DNA of 64,000 nucleotides from Durusdinium trenchii (GCA_963970005.1 CAXAMN010003891.1:1122682-1186681), one strand, 5' to 3'. Shown: positions 1 through 11,418, numbered from the stretch's first letter. Made by a program: numbers and translations. Notes: a model not told the origin generated them from the sequence alone.

Positions 1-56
1 TTACCGTACATCTACCGTACATCTACCGTACATTACCGTACATCTACTGTACATAT
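1..56. repeat. 11-bp tandem repeat (TACCGTACATC)
   Basis: About five head-to-tail copies of a TACCGTACATC-like unit start at the window edge, so the array may extend to the left. Single-base variation occurs between copies (TACTGTACAT in the last). TACCGT/ACGGTA words recur near 19.95 kb and 51.95 kb. Confidence 0.85.
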
Positions 57-103
57 AGCCTCTTGTTCATCAGGGTGCACCGCGTTTTTTGGGCACCGGC
101 CAC

Positions 104-232
104 AACTTTTTGGACGGACCACCGCGATCAAAATTTTTGGACGGACCACCGCCGTCAACTTTTTTGGACGGACCACCGCCTTCAATTTTGTGGACGGACC
201 ATCACCTTCAATTTTTTGGACGGACCACCGCC
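104..232. repeat. 26-27 bp minisatellite (GGACGGACCACCGCC)
   Basis: Five copies of a unit with the core GGACGGACCACCGCC, each preceded by a run of T, start their GG at 112, 139, 166, 192 and 218. Spacing is 27, 27, 26 and 26 bp, so the array is not codon-periodic and unlikely to be coding. No function is visible. Confidence 0.85.
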
Positions 233-838
233 CAGCGTGTTCCTAACACACAGATGTAGGTCATTGTGTGTGTTCTGTTTTTCTTATGCGTTTTGATGGT
301 TTAAAGTAGAAAGTGTTTTTCTTTTAGCACGGTGGTGGTCCACCGAAGAAATTCGAAGCGCATTTTTTGTTTTTTTGTTTTGCTTTTTGCTTTTCTTCAG
401 CAAAGCGGCGCGGTGAGTGTTCTACATTAAAAACCCTTGCAACAGCAGCGCTTTCCCAGATAAAAAGCATAGTTTTTCGATGTCCTTCGGTTTGGGCCTT
501 GCTACTGGGAAACCTGAAAAAACATAGTTTTTGAACATCAAAAATCACCAATTAGAACTTATAGAACTTAAAAATAGTTACATTTAAGTTACATCTTACT
601 TACGAAGCCCTCCGGCTAACTTAGTTTTAAGTAATTTGTAACTTCACCAAGTAAGTTACAAGTGTTTTAACTAGGGGGGCCCATCTTTGTATGGCATGGC
701 TTTGATGGCTTGATCAGTATTGAATCCAGGTCCAATTGGTAGAAGCATGTAGAAACGGTTTCCAAAAACAATTATTAGTGGGGATCGACTTGTTCATCAA
801 CTTAGGGGTCTACATCAAGATGCCCGCAGGTTTGGAAG

Positions 839-1690
839 ATGATGTCAGTCACCCGAAGCCGAGACCGGCTAGTTACAAAAGGCACTCTTCGGCGCTCCGT
901 CCCAGGTGAAAAGCACTTGTTGCACGGAACGTCCCCGAAGCACCTGCTGGACATCCTCGACCAGGGCTTTAACGACAAGCTGGCGAGCTCGAAGGGGATG
1001 TGGCTGGTCTTAAGTGCCTATCAGGTATACGGCATTTTGTGCGAGATATGTCACATGTCTATTTTGTAGTTATGATGAATGCATGGCATGTTTACCTGGC
1101 CTGGAATCGTTTCAGTGCATGCAGTACTGAAATCAAAGACGTCAGTTCAAGGGTTGCAGCAAGTGCTCAAAATCCAACGGGGTCCAGGCGCAGGTCGGCG
1201 CCACAACAGACTCCGGTGTTCTGTTGGTATTCCATTTTGCCACCACCCAGATCTGCCTTACCACCTTGTCAGACCTTGTCAAAGGGTCTTTGGCACCTGG
1301 CGCCAGGTGCGATGGTCCTTGTTTGATATATATATATATATATACTTGTCCAACGTCTTAAGTATTGTACAGGAGTCTAACAGGAGCTCTTAAGAACTGA
1401 CCTAATTCAACTGCACACCTGCTTATTACAGGATTTACTATTCCATCATGTTTCTCTTCTCCGGACCTCCCGGATTGCAGTGACCCATGGACGCTCATGA
1501 TGCTCATGCATGTTTATTCTTCTCCAGTTCACGTCCCAACGTGTACCACGGTCAGACAGAGGGTGGCGCCACTCGTCCCCGGTCGCCACCGGTCGCGCCC
1601 GGTCGCGCCAGCGACCGTCCCTCGAGGTTCGGAGCGGGCGCCTACTTCGCCGAGGATCCGGCACCTCGGACGGTCGAGACGAGACGGGGC
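839..1690 (+). CDS. partial PARP-type ADP-ribosyltransferase domain, two exons
   Basis: Two exons carry the first two signatures of a poly(ADP-ribose) polymerase catalytic domain. Exon 1 (about 839-999) ends with HLLHGTSPKHLLDILDQGF and DKLASSKG; the NAD-binding His of HGTS is at 923-925. A 627-bp GT-AG intron (1000-1626, acceptor AG|G) joins it in phase to exon 2, which reads FGAGAYFAEDPA with the family Tyr codon at 1643-1645. In known PARPs this Tyr block follows the HGT block after some 20-30 residues, as the splice gives here. The third catalytic residue (Glu) is not seen; exon 2 drifts into GC-rich sequence and a stop near 1740. It is either an incompletely traced gene or a fragment. 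The long intron contains a (TA)n tract. The exon 1 start is uncertain. Confidence 0.5.
1325..1344. repeat. (TA)n microsatellite
   Basis: An uninterrupted TA tract lies in the intron of the PARP-like fragment. Similar short TA tracts occur near 4012-4042, 8203-8218, 11659-11672, 13683-13700, 30295-30317, 55889-55904 and 61419-61432. Confidence 0.9.
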
Positions 1691-2439
1691 GAAACAGTCG
1701 GAGCCGAGAGAGAAAGGAGACCCGTTGGAAAGACCCGTTGATTCTGGGTACTGTCTTTTTACTTTGGGGGAATCTAAGGTCGAAGCATGGCTAATGAGTT
1801 GTGCAAAAGAAGAGGTAACTACCCTAGGGATCCAGTATAGCTCTCAGCGAGTGATTCGATAAGACCACTCTCACAGAATGATTGGCACAAAACCTCCCTA
1901 GCACCAACGTGAACTTATAGAAAAGTTCAGCACGGTCCATGACAGTGCTGGTGGGATTCTGGACCAAAGGCACTCTTGCAGGCTCGGGGCCTTTTGCTCA
2001 TCGCTTCCCTGCTGTCAGTGAAACCATGTAAATGCGTGAAGACAATGTGCATGGGAGTCCTATTGGTGAAAATTGGGTACAAGCCGAGCCCATGCTATAA
2101 ACATGTGAGTTCACAGAACCTGTTTCATGTTCGATAAGTGTAGCTTCTCTGCCTTTGTGCAATGGGCCTTTTGCGGCAAGCTGCCCTTAGAGGTGCAATC
2201 CACCATGCTTCGCCATGCTTGGGCAAGTTTGTGCTTTGGGGCACTTGGGAGTTGTTTGGCATTCTGGCATTCTGAAGCTTTAAGCTTGAGTTTTCTTCTT
2301 GTTTATTCTTTGGCAAGTGAAAAGGCACACCAACATCTAGAAACTCAAGAGTTAGAGGATTCCACGATTTTGTTGTCTGTCTTTCATGCGCAAGAAGTCA
2401 CCCTAACTGCGAGACTCTTTGGCTCAGCGCGTTGTGGTT

Positions 2440-3720
2440 GCCCTGTGTCCTCGGCCACCATGGGGAAGGGTGCGTTCGTGGTGGAAGAGGAGATAGTTGA
2501 TGGTGAGATTCATGTCAGCAAGCCCATGAAGTTTAAAGTCTCTGCCCCTGGGCTGCGTCTACTTGAGCTTCAGTCAGTCCAGGGATTGTTTTTATCAGTC
2601 TTCGCATGTCTGTGATTGAATACCAAAATTCCCCCCATGCCACATGTTTGGCCGCAGCCATAGTCCTATTGCCTGGATGGTGCATGGGTCATGCATACAT
2701 TTGCAATGCCCCTCGGATGTATGTTTATGGAAAGTGTGGACCAAGGCTTGTGCGCAGCATCTTTACAAATCCTTGAAAGGCTACACGGAGAAGTATGGCC
2801 CTAGTATCATGGCAAACCCTGACAGGAACTTGACGAATTTTGCTGAACGTGACCGGCAAGTGATCACTGAGAACGATTTGGAACAAAACTTTTCCTTGCT
2901 CAAAACTCTGGCTGCATCTTGTTTCGAGTATACACTTCACCATGTGGGCCATGTACGTGGGGTCGTCAAAGAAATTCCAAATTTGGCGGAGTTTGAGGCT
3001 GGTTGAGAGTTGAAGTAGTTCAGAAATATGCATGTCCACCTGAATGCAAATAAACATACATTGGTTGAGAAGAAACTTTGTCAACCCGTCGCATCCCTGT
3101 GTCTCCTTGGAGGCTGCCTTGTTGCTGGTATCACTCAAGTCCAACTTCCATGCCGAGCATCTTGGAAAGCGAGGAGGAAAGACGTTGATTCGGGATCCTT
3201 GGCTTGCAGCAGGTCTGCAATGCACAGAGACCCCACAGTTGGTTAGTACATGCCACTAGCACAAAGCGAGTTTTGTGTCTGCAACCCCATGTACTTCCAG
3301 CACTTCCGTTAAGGAATGTTCCAACATCGAATCTCAGAGAATGCGAAAGTGCCTGATGTACTTGATTCAACTTACCAACCGGACAAGTGAGAGCAGGACA
3401 GGATTGAAAACACTGCAACACCATTTAAGGTACCTTTGTTGTGGTAAATTTGCAAAACATCTTTGATATTCATGTGTTTCATGGCCAACTATATACTCTA
3501 TTTTGGGAGGAGTGAGAGGGTCCACTGCCTGAAGAACATCGTGACATCGTTCAGGAAGCTTCGAGAGGAGCATGGAATATCAAGATCACTGCAACATTGT
3601 CATATACATACTATAACGCACAAGCAGCACTCTAGATCTAGATCTGATTGCCAACTGGATCAGGCTTGGGAAGCCTCGTTGGCCATCCAACCACCCGCGG
3701 AGCCAGTGGAGGACTATTGA
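2440..3720 (+). CDS. candidate exons of an unrecognised gene
   Basis: Several short open stretches have coding-like composition and are separated by AG|G-type junctions. One near 2458-2575 contains GKGAFVVEEEIVDGEIHVSK. One near 2760-3005 contains ERDRQVITENDLEQNFSLLK and ends EIPNLAEFEAG. One near 3080-3245 contains LKSNFHAEHLGKRGGKTLI followed by RDPWLAAGLQC. I do not recognise a domain in any of them. Same strand and similar spacing as the downstream exons suggest a host gene, possibly the 5' part of the dinoflagellate-family gene described further along, but I cannot prove linkage. Exon ends are approximate. Confidence 0.25.
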
Positions 3721-3726
3721 ATTCCG

Positions 3727-4309
3727 TTGGGAACACATGTTTTTGGTAGGGGTATGTTTGCAGGGTCATGCCCCGGAAACTTGATGGTGCAGCAGGATAC
3801 GGACCGCTTGGATGTGGAGTTGGATGATGAACCTATCATCGTTGCTGTGATTGGTGAGCCCCGGGTGAAGGTGGAGGGTAGTGCTTTAAAGGAAGAGATG
3901 GAGAGTACTACACTGACCATCAAAGAGACTTAGTTTTCAAAGCCATGCAAGCAGCCTCCAAATCTGCAGAGTTTCAATATGCATATATATACATTTTTTA
4001 TGATCATAAATATATACATATATATATATTATATATATATATGTTTGTATATGGCATGTGGTGTGTATAGCTGAGGATGTATGTGTGGCTGCAGAGCCTG
4101 TGGAAAGCCACACTGTGGCTGTGGCTGCTGTGGAGACTGTGGAAAGCCACACTACTGTGGCTGTGGCTGTGGAAACCCGTTCTAAGAGCCCAGAGATCGA
4201 AGAGGCTTTCTGGACATCGAGTGTATTTGTTTCATTTGAAGCCTGCACCCATACTGTAGTGCTTATTTCTGCCGCAGGTGCCCCCCGCCTGTCCAGCAAC
4301 ATGATGTGA
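3727..4309 (+). CDS. candidate exons with VESHT/VAVE repeats
   Basis: A first frame (3727-3933) is acidic, with DRLDVELDDEPIIVAVIGEP. After a (TA)-rich interval a second frame (4058-4309) holds an internal duplication: VESHT followed by alternating VAVAAVE, then VESHT again followed by VAVAVE. The duplicated DNA is the CTGTGGAAAGCCACAC word repeated some 45 bp apart. Neither part matches a family I know. They sit directly upstream of the lysine-rich frame at 4442 on the same strand, so they are probably exons of one gene. The TA-rich stretch between them would be an intron. Boundaries are not determined. Confidence 0.3.
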
Positions 4310-4441
4310 AGGCTGTGGACTCACTAATGGCACAAACAATCTTGCTTCAGCAGTACCGCTACATAGCTATATAGCTAGGTCCGCAGCTAGGTGCTTTGGA
4401 AATGCAAATATAATCTTGCAAATCTGTGCTGCGTGCTGCAG

Positions 4442-5265
4442 ATGGGCAACGATGATGATCCGGCCTTCTGGACTGACTCACAGCTTCCAGATGACCAAGA
4501 ACTTCCACAAGGCAAACAAGAGGAGCCTGCTGGGGGGGAGCTCTGGTGTTCTTATTGATCTGGATCTCGAGGATTCCCAGCCGGTGGAGGCCCCCCAGTC
4601 CATGGAGGACCCCCCTCTGAAAAAACAAAAACAGAGGACCAAACCAGCAGCTGAGAGAGGGCCCTTGATTGCCAACCCCCCCAAAGTTGCCAAAATCTGT
4701 GTTGCTGAATGCAGATGGTGTGGTGAGTAAGTTTGCTGACTCACACGGCGTGATCAGTCTGAGTGTGGAAGAACAGCGTGAGCTGAAGAAAAAACTAGAT
4801 GAACAAGCCAAAGAGGAAGCAGAAAAGAAGAAACAGGAGAAACAAGACAAAAAGAAAGAAGAAGCTGTCAAGGCTGTGGAAAAGGCAAGAAAAAAGCTGG
4901 AAGCTGCACAGGCAAAAGCTGCACAAGTCGAGCAGGAAAGTTCCGTGGGTTCCAGGAGACGTGGTGTAAAGCGCAAGCTAGATCTGGAGTTGTTTGCAGT
5001 TTCTGAGCAGAAGGCTCCTCCCCCCAGCCCAGAGCCAGCCCCGAAGAAGCAAGCGCAGAAAGCAAGGCAATCCAAGACGAGCCCAAAGCCTGCTGTCAAA
5101 CTATCCCCGAAAGCCAGGGATTTTGCCGTGAAGCATACCCCCAAAAAGGATGTTAGGCAGGACAGGGCCATTGCTGCGCTCAAGTTGCTTCGGGAGAACT
5201 CGTTGAAGGACCTCAAGCTTCCCAGTGAAGACTTTTCAAGGAAGTGGCTTGGGTGCACCCAGTGA
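4442..5265 (+). CDS. lysine-rich coiled-coil protein, frame broken at G7 and C7 runs
   Basis: The region starts right after an acceptor-like TGCTGCAG with MGNDDDPAFWTDSQLP and ends at a TGA (5263-5265). It reads in three frames in turn: frame 2 to the GGGGGGG run near 4532-4538, frame 3 to the CCCCCCC run near 4676-4682, then frame 1 to the stop. Together this is roughly 270 codons. The frame 1 part carries a long charged helix (VEEQRELKKKLDEQAKEEAE and following, rich in K, E and A) predicted to form a coiled coil, then a basic Pro/Lys region. No enzymatic motif is seen; a nuclear, nucleic-acid-associated role is only a guess from composition. Both breaks lie at homopolymers, so sequencing error is as likely as pseudogenisation. 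Confidence 0.5.
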
Positions 5266-5309
5266 ATATATACTTGTCAAACAATGTGATTTGCCGTGTC
5301 TGTTTCAGA

Positions 5310-5529
5310 ATTTTGGTGAAGTTAGTTTCAGCCTTTGCAGTTAAGGAGCTTCAAAGTCGAGAACCCCCATGGTGGGGGTAGCAACATTGGAGTGATTCTC
5401 TACCAAAAGTCCTTTTTCATTGGGAAGGCTTCCGCTGAACGGTGTGAACAGCTCTTGAACAAACCACCTTACCCCACTGGTGGTGCTACGGTGGGCTGGC
5501 AGCAGGGATTGGAGAGTGCGTGGACCTGA
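5310..5529 (+). CDS. candidate exon with NIGVILYQKSFFIGKA
   Basis: An open stretch beginning after an AG acceptor-like site contains SFKVENPHGGGSNIGVILYQ, KSFFIGKA and, after a short gap, GGATVGWQQGLESAW. The pattern of a hydrophobic strand, a Tyr/Phe-rich strand and a GG...W...AW ending recalls a segment of the expanded Symbiodinium hypothetical proteins, from memory only. It would follow the lysine-rich exon at 4442-5265 in the same gene. The TGA at 5527-5529 may lie in the next intron. No biochemical function can be assigned. Confidence 0.35.
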
Positions 5530-8500
5530 CCCGCTTATGTCACCAGAATTTGGATTCTGCCTTGTTTAAATTTGTTACCATAAACACTATCACATCACCT
5601 GTTGATTTCAAAGCCAGCTCTTATATGCTGGCTCCAGTATTGGCTGCCAGGTGGTTGATTGCCAGGAAGATTGCCATGTGGGACAAGTCCGTTGAGCTGG
5701 AAAGCGCATCCACGTGATTTTGCAGCTGTAGCATCGAAATGTAGTTTCGGTGGCTTGTGCACAGCTGTTTTGTTAGGGCAGGACGTTGGCTTTTGGGTCT
5801 CTGTTTTCAAAAACCGACTATGGTCAATGCCACATTGGTTTCAGCCAGCAGTCCTGCAGGGAAGCTGTGATTGATGACCACTATAGGTCTTTCTCATGTG
5901 ACTCATGTCTGCAGGATGTTCCGCATCTGTAGCTTTTGTAGTGTGTTAGCCAGCACACCAGGGTTTGCCATTGCAGCTGTGAATTCCAGCTGTGAGGGTG
6001 CGGATTAGATCCTCAGTCTTGGATATCACCTATTGGGCTTTGGGGAAAAGCTGTGGGGAGTAGTTAACATGTTCAAGGATGTGGTGCTTGGTCGAAAGCA
6101 GTGCGTGTGCTTCACATATTTTTACAGGGTGATGAAACATAACAAAGCCAGGCCATCTCCAGCAATTTCATAATTCATTCGCCGCCGTCGAACGAAAGCC
6201 GAGTGTCCTCTCAACGGAAGCTAGCCCACGCAGGCCAAAAATCTTCTGCCTCAAGTGCGGTGGTATCTGTGCAAGGCTGGGCCTGGTGACAGTTTTTCAT
6301 ATCCAGTTTGAAGCCATTATAACAAAGCAAGCCCCCCCCACCCCACATGCAGTTTGTTTGATACCAAGCTAGAAGTGTAAATGCTCCACTGTGATTTGCC
6401 CGGAGTCATTTGCATGTCTATGAGTGTGCTTGTGCAGGTGACCAAAACCCTTCTGGTGCTGACAAAGGTGCAACCTGCTGTGCACCAGGGATGGTTGGGG
6501 GATAGGGACTCACTTGTGGCTTCAAAAACCATGGTGGTGGAAGATGCTTGTCTTGGGGAGTTCGGTGATTCTATATCCAAAGATCGGGATTGCTCTTAAC
6601 AAAGCATGTCATGACCCTGACCCAACCAGAAAAAATTGCCAAGGAGTTGGACTCCAAATCAAACACGAAAAAGATAAAGGCATTAAGCAATTTGAAGGTT
6701 GATTGTCACATATTGTCACCACAAGGTGGTTTTGAATACTATGTCTTGGTGAACGTTCTTGGATGGGGTGTGACTTGGGACTCTGGTCACCTACATGGTG
6801 CAAAGCGCAGCTGTGTACTGGCCAAAGTGTACTTCAAAGTGTGGAATCAACAAATAATATAAATCAAATCGTATAGATCTCATTACAACAAATATAGGTA
6901 CATAGATCGATATATGTATATATATTCAGGCATTGCAACCGGCTGCGTGAGCAAACATGCCTTCGCAACCCTTGCGATCTCTTCACATCTCGAAGCTGCA
7001 GTGCGCTGTTCTGCTGTGCCTTGGGGCCCCACCAGTAGTGTCCCTTGATAGCAGTATCGGATGGTTGAACAAGAGAGAACACTATTGATGGTTTTCCTTT
7101 TTCTATTTCCAATGTTTGGACCCAGCCGTACTTGCCCATCCCTGCCGCTGCCGAGGGTGCACCTTCTTGACTTCGCAGCTCAAAACCAACCAGCAGAATG
7201 CTTCAGGGACCTGGGGTTGGGAATGACGCGGGGGTGGTGTCACCTTTCCATATACAAACATATACATGCAACAAAGAGTGGAGAGTTTCCTGTCAAAAGG
7301 ACACAAAACTGGTTTTGCCAAAGTCAGGTCACACTTTGTCACTAGCTCTAGGTTGGTAACCCTTGGTTCAATTTTGTTTTGAGAAATGCTGGAGACAAAT
7401 GGTGTTCTGGCCATGGGAGGTCTGATATAGGTGCACACCACATGTAGCTGGTGCAGGACCTTTGCTGCTGTGAATTCTATTCCGGAGTTGGCAGCATCAC
7501 TGCAGGGTTCAGAAACTGGGTGGGCACTTCTAGTCATATAGTTTCTATTTTGTTCAATTTGATCGGTTGATCAGACTCACAGGAAAATACTTCGGTGAAA
7601 TGCATGTTTTGCAATAGCACTAGCTGTACGAAACAACAAAGGACTGGCTGGAGCAACTGCGTGCCTCACATGATCCATTCATCATAGTTTTTGGTTTTCC
7701 TCACCATATAGACCACTGCCTTGTCAAGCTTAAGGGGTGTGTGTTCAATTCGTGTGCCAGGCAGGGCTTCGATCTGTGTCGAGAACCCGTTCTGCAAGAT
7801 GTAACATTGCTTTTTGGGTTCATTTCAGCCCTGGCCTATGTCCTGAGAGTGCAGGTGAAGGGGTTGGCGTGGATGGCCCTACCATGCAACAGCTTTAGCT
7901 TCATGTCGTCTTCACAGCATCAAAGGAGCTGGCAGCAACCCTACGGGTGCCCAACTTTTGGGTTCTGCCACCAAGGCAACCTGATATGTTCTCGAACTTG
8001 CATACTGATCTTAGTGTCCATCTGCAGGAGTGTGTCTTTTTTTTGTTGAGAACCCATTGCGATCAGCGGTGCACATGTGGCCCTTTCTGAACTTCCTCAT
8101 GGCCAACCCATGGCTGAACTCTCACCGAACATCATGGTAAGACCCTCGGTTGTTCTCAAGAGAAGTGTCAGTGTCTTGTATTGAAACATATCAAGCATTT
8201 GTATATATATATATATATGACAGGTACATTCGACGTGGAACAGAACTTTAGCTGAGGCTCATGGGTTTTTATGGAGGATGGTCTGTGAAACCGCAGCTTG
8301 GGCTATCAAATGCGATTCTTGGTGTGGCATTGAAATTTGCATTGTTGATGCAAATATATGTAAGGGGGTAGCCTCACTAGGGCACTTGGCCACAACCCCT
8401 CCCCCTTCCCACACTTCCGGGTTTGTTGCCAATGGTGTAGAAAACTGTCATCTTCCCAAAGGTCCAGTAACCTGATATGATGAGGAGGCCAGGTGTTTGG

Positions 8501-9012
8501 AGTGCAAATTGACCCTTCTTTTATGCAATATTGAAACAAGCTCCCTGGAACCTCTTGGGTTTCCACCCATTTGCGCTCCCCACGTGTGCATGGAACCCCT
8601 GCCTTCGTGTGAGTAACGCCAAGGATATGGGCTGGATACCTCAATCAGCCACTCTCAAAGGAGGACCGCGCACAGATTAAGAAGAAGGCCAAGGACCTCA
8701 ACAAATCCATGGTCACTGACTGTGAACAAGCAAACTGGGAAGAAAGTGGTGACCGGTACTCAGCACTTGAATGCACGAGTTGACCTGTTTTTTGAACTGT
8801 TCATGCTGACAGGTGGTTTTGTAATGAAAACGTTGAGGGACACAAGCTGAATAGGGCCACTATATGGGCATATATCTATTTTTTGTGTTTGTGGTCTTAG
8901 TACACTGTAAGGAGCGGATCGAAGGATCTCAAGTCCAGTCAAGTATATCCCAAATCCTTTGGAGAAGAGGTTGCAAAACTACATTTGGACTACATGAGAT
9001 CTGAGTCATGGC
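5530..9012. other. interval with few candidate exons
   Basis: No convincing gene is seen. Weak open stretches occur at about 6381-6596 (contains KTMVVEDACLGEFGDSISKD) and 6600-6860 (contains LVNVLGWGVTWDSGHLHGAK) on the + strand and could be exons of the surrounding gene. A (TA)n tract lies at 8203-8218. The remainder looks intronic or intergenic. Confidence 0.4.
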
Positions 9013-9414
9013 TTGTTAAGAGTAGATCTCAGCAGGAGTGGGGGGCTGATGGAAGGTTCTGTGGGTTGCAGTCCCAGGCCAGCTCAGGACAGTCCTGGCC
9101 CTGACCTCCAAAACTTTGTGACTCAGTGTGGATTTCAGGAGACCCGTTTATCGAGTCCCAAACAAAACTGTATACAGTTGATCATTGGAACCGGTGATTT
9201 TGGTCATGCTTCCTCCAGCTCTCCCAATCCGGTTTTCCAGGATCCGCCTCCGAACTGCTGGGATTTTGCAGCACTCGATCCATTCCTGGACTTTGTCAAG
9301 ATGGCTATTGCCACGGGGAAGTTGGTTCCTGATCCTCTGGTTCCGGTCCAAATCCAACCCAGTAGGACGGTGGCTGAAATGGCCAGAAAGAGATATTTGG
9401 AAGGAGGTGTTTAG
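9013..9414 (+). CDS. candidate exon, unrecognised
   Basis: An open frame of about 130 codons includes CWDFAALDPFLDFVKMAIAT and ARKRYLEGGV before a TAG. The amino-acid composition of its second half (Pro-rich segment, then an amphipathic stretch) looks coding. A second frame over the same DNA is also open, which weakens the call. No domain recognised. If real, it would be an internal exon of the same + strand gene. Confidence 0.25.
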   Translation: MLRVDLSRSGGLMEGSVGCSPRPAQDSPGPDLQNFVTQCGFQETRLSSPKQNCIQLIIGTGDFGHASSSSPNPVFQDPPPNCWDFAALDPFLDFVKMAIATGKLVPDPLVPVQIQPSRTVAEMARKRYLEGGV

Positions 9415-10009
9415 ACTGCTGATTTGTAGTGCCAAAGGGTTTCAAGCTTTAAGCATACCCACTAGCCCTGAACAAGCTTTTGGACAACCTTTCTGGCTAG
9501 GTGCTTGATATTAATTAGCAAGAGCCTTTTGGGCTTTCAATTATTTAGACAATTCGAATCGTGGGTGCTCTGTGTTGATATGTAACGGGGAGCTTTTGCC
9601 CACAGGTGGCTAGCTAGCTAGCAATCCGCGTGCTGGAACTGGAAAAAGCATGGCCCATGTGGAAACAAATAGTCAACTAGTTTCATTCGCACGCAAGTCG
9701 ACTGCTGATCGATCTAGGGGAGAGCCTCAAACTAGGAACAGTTTTCCCGGAAGCTGGGTGTCAATCTTCGATGCATGACTGTGTGAGGATTTTAAATAAT
9801 ATAGATACTCTTTTGATCAAGTGCGGTTGGTTTTGGTTGGCAGTTCGTGGTCTCTCAATCTGATTCCGCTGGATCGAGGACAGGGGTTGGGATGTGGAAA
9901 CAGGGTGTAGCTAGTCGTAGATCATGTGCTGGGGAAATCCCGGTCTACTAGCGCTAAAGCTAGCTAGCTATAAAGCAGCTGGTGAACCACATGTGGGGGA
10001 ACATATTTA

Positions 10010-10345
10010 GCAGAAATGTGAGGCTGTTGGGATCACATTTGTGAGATCTAGATACACCCATGTGAGGCTGTCGGAGTCGGATAGGCCAAACCCAAAAATG
10101 CGAGGATGTCGGTACACCCCCAAAAATGTGAGGGTGTGGGTAAACCACAAAATGTGAGGGTGTCGGCAACCCCCAAAAATGTGAGGGTGTCGGTAAACCC
10201 CCAAATATGTGAGGCTCACCAAAATGTGAGGTTGTCGGAAAAACCACAAAATGTGAGGCTCGAAACCCCAAAAAAATGTGAGGACTTCCAAAAATGTGAG
10301 GCTCTAGCTAGAGCTGGCTAGCTAGCCTGATCAAAATGTGAGGCT
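10010..10345. repeat. degenerate ~30-bp minisatellite (AATGTGAGG..TGTCGG)
   Basis: About ten imperfect copies of AAAATGTGAGGSTGTCGG, alternating with A/C-rich links such as AAACCCCCA, occupy this stretch. Unit length varies around 20-35 bp. Divergent copies continue to about 10460, where ACATGTGAGCTCACATTT forms a small palindrome. The GCTAGCTAGC words at 9609-9625 and 10310-10326 bracket the array. Confidence 0.8.
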
Positions 10346-10487
10346 GTCGGAAGTCCATATGTGGTTTGGAAGTGTGAGCTGACTAGATCGCATTTCAGGC
10401 CGCTAGAAAACATATGTGAAGGCTTTTGGGGCAACATTTTGGGACATGTGAGCTCACATTTTGGGACTGTGGTCGAACATCTGGAAG

Positions 10488-10570
10488 CGTTAAAATAGCG
10501 TTATTTTGCGTTCTATGTGCGTGCTCAGGGACTTCTGAGCGTTATTTTGCGTTATTTCGCGTTATTTTTT
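10488..10570. repeat. GCGTTATTTT repeat cluster
   Basis: The word GCGTTATTTT or GCGTTATTTCGCG recurs four times in about 80 bp (GCGTTATTTTGCG twice). It directly follows the AATGTGAGG minisatellite. No gene overlaps it. Confidence 0.7.
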
Positions 10571-11196
10571 TTCCGGGCCTGGGGTAGGCCCCCAAACCAC
10601 ATGTTTTGGGTTTGAGAGGACATGGCAGTGCCCAAGTTGGTACCTACAGCGGCAAAAACCAAAGCATCTCCAGCTTCAGAGGCTGGGCAAGCTCAAATCC
10701 GGCATGTTTTTCATGACTTTTGAACTTTAACCTGAATAGTACGAGCCCAATAGTGTAGATTCAAGTGGATCTGGGACTACACAATGGATGAGTTTGGTCA
10801 TGCCCTTGCTGTTGCCACTATGCTGGCCTTGTGGTGCCCTGAGAGGTGGGGTCAGCTGGAAGGAAATCACATTCCTCGGCGGAGAGCTTTGACTTCCGCA
10901 AGGAGATGGGAGATATTCAGTCACTGGTCGACAAGGCCAAATTGGTGGATAGAAACTTGACTAATTGAGTCAAAAGTGGATGCTCACAAAGCTCCCGGGG
11001 GTGAGGAGATTCCTTGATCAATAGGAGTCCATGAACCTTATTATAGATCTGTTGGCAACTAATGGGGTGTCCTACAGCTACATCAGCTACTAAAACAAAG
11101 GTGCAAATATAATATGTATATATATATATATGTATACGCTGCATTACCTGAGGCCTGTGACAGTGAGGATGTGGATGGTGTATAATATTAAGTTAC

Positions 11197-11418
11197 ATGG
11201 GTGTTGACAGCCTCAGGGAAAACATACATAGCAGCTCAGGCAGGCCAAACACCTCAGTGTTTTCAACCCCTTCTACGCGGAGTGAGAAGAGGAATGTCCG
11301 TGCAGCTGCAGATCTTGGTGCTACTCGCAAGGAGTTGACCTTTACTCCCACCAAGAGCCCGGAGTACAAGCGGGTGAAGAATGAAACTTCATCCGGAAAG
11401 CAGGTGCCTGTGATCTAA
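11197..11418 (+). CDS. candidate exon, Ser/Thr-rich
   Basis: The frame contains SSGRPNTSVFSTPSTRSEKR and ELTFTPTKSPEYKRVKNE, a Ser/Thr/Pro/Lys-rich, presumably disordered region, and ends at a TAA. It follows a (TA)n tract and precedes the coiled-coil exon at 11792 on the same strand. No domain is recognised. Confidence 0.3.
   Translation: MGVDSLRENIHSSSGRPNTSVFSTPSTRSEKRNVRAAADLGATRKELTFTPTKSPEYKRVKNETSSGKQVPVI

Noticed and set aside
1446..1862. Several overlapping frames in GC-rich sequence
   Set aside because: Three + frames and one - frame are open together because of base composition; only the FGAGAYFAEDPA stretch has a recognisable motif.
4359..5258. 299-codon minus-strand frame
   Set aside because: It mirrors the lysine-rich + strand exon; Ser/Phe/Leu-rich composition is what antisense of Lys/Glu-rich codons gives.
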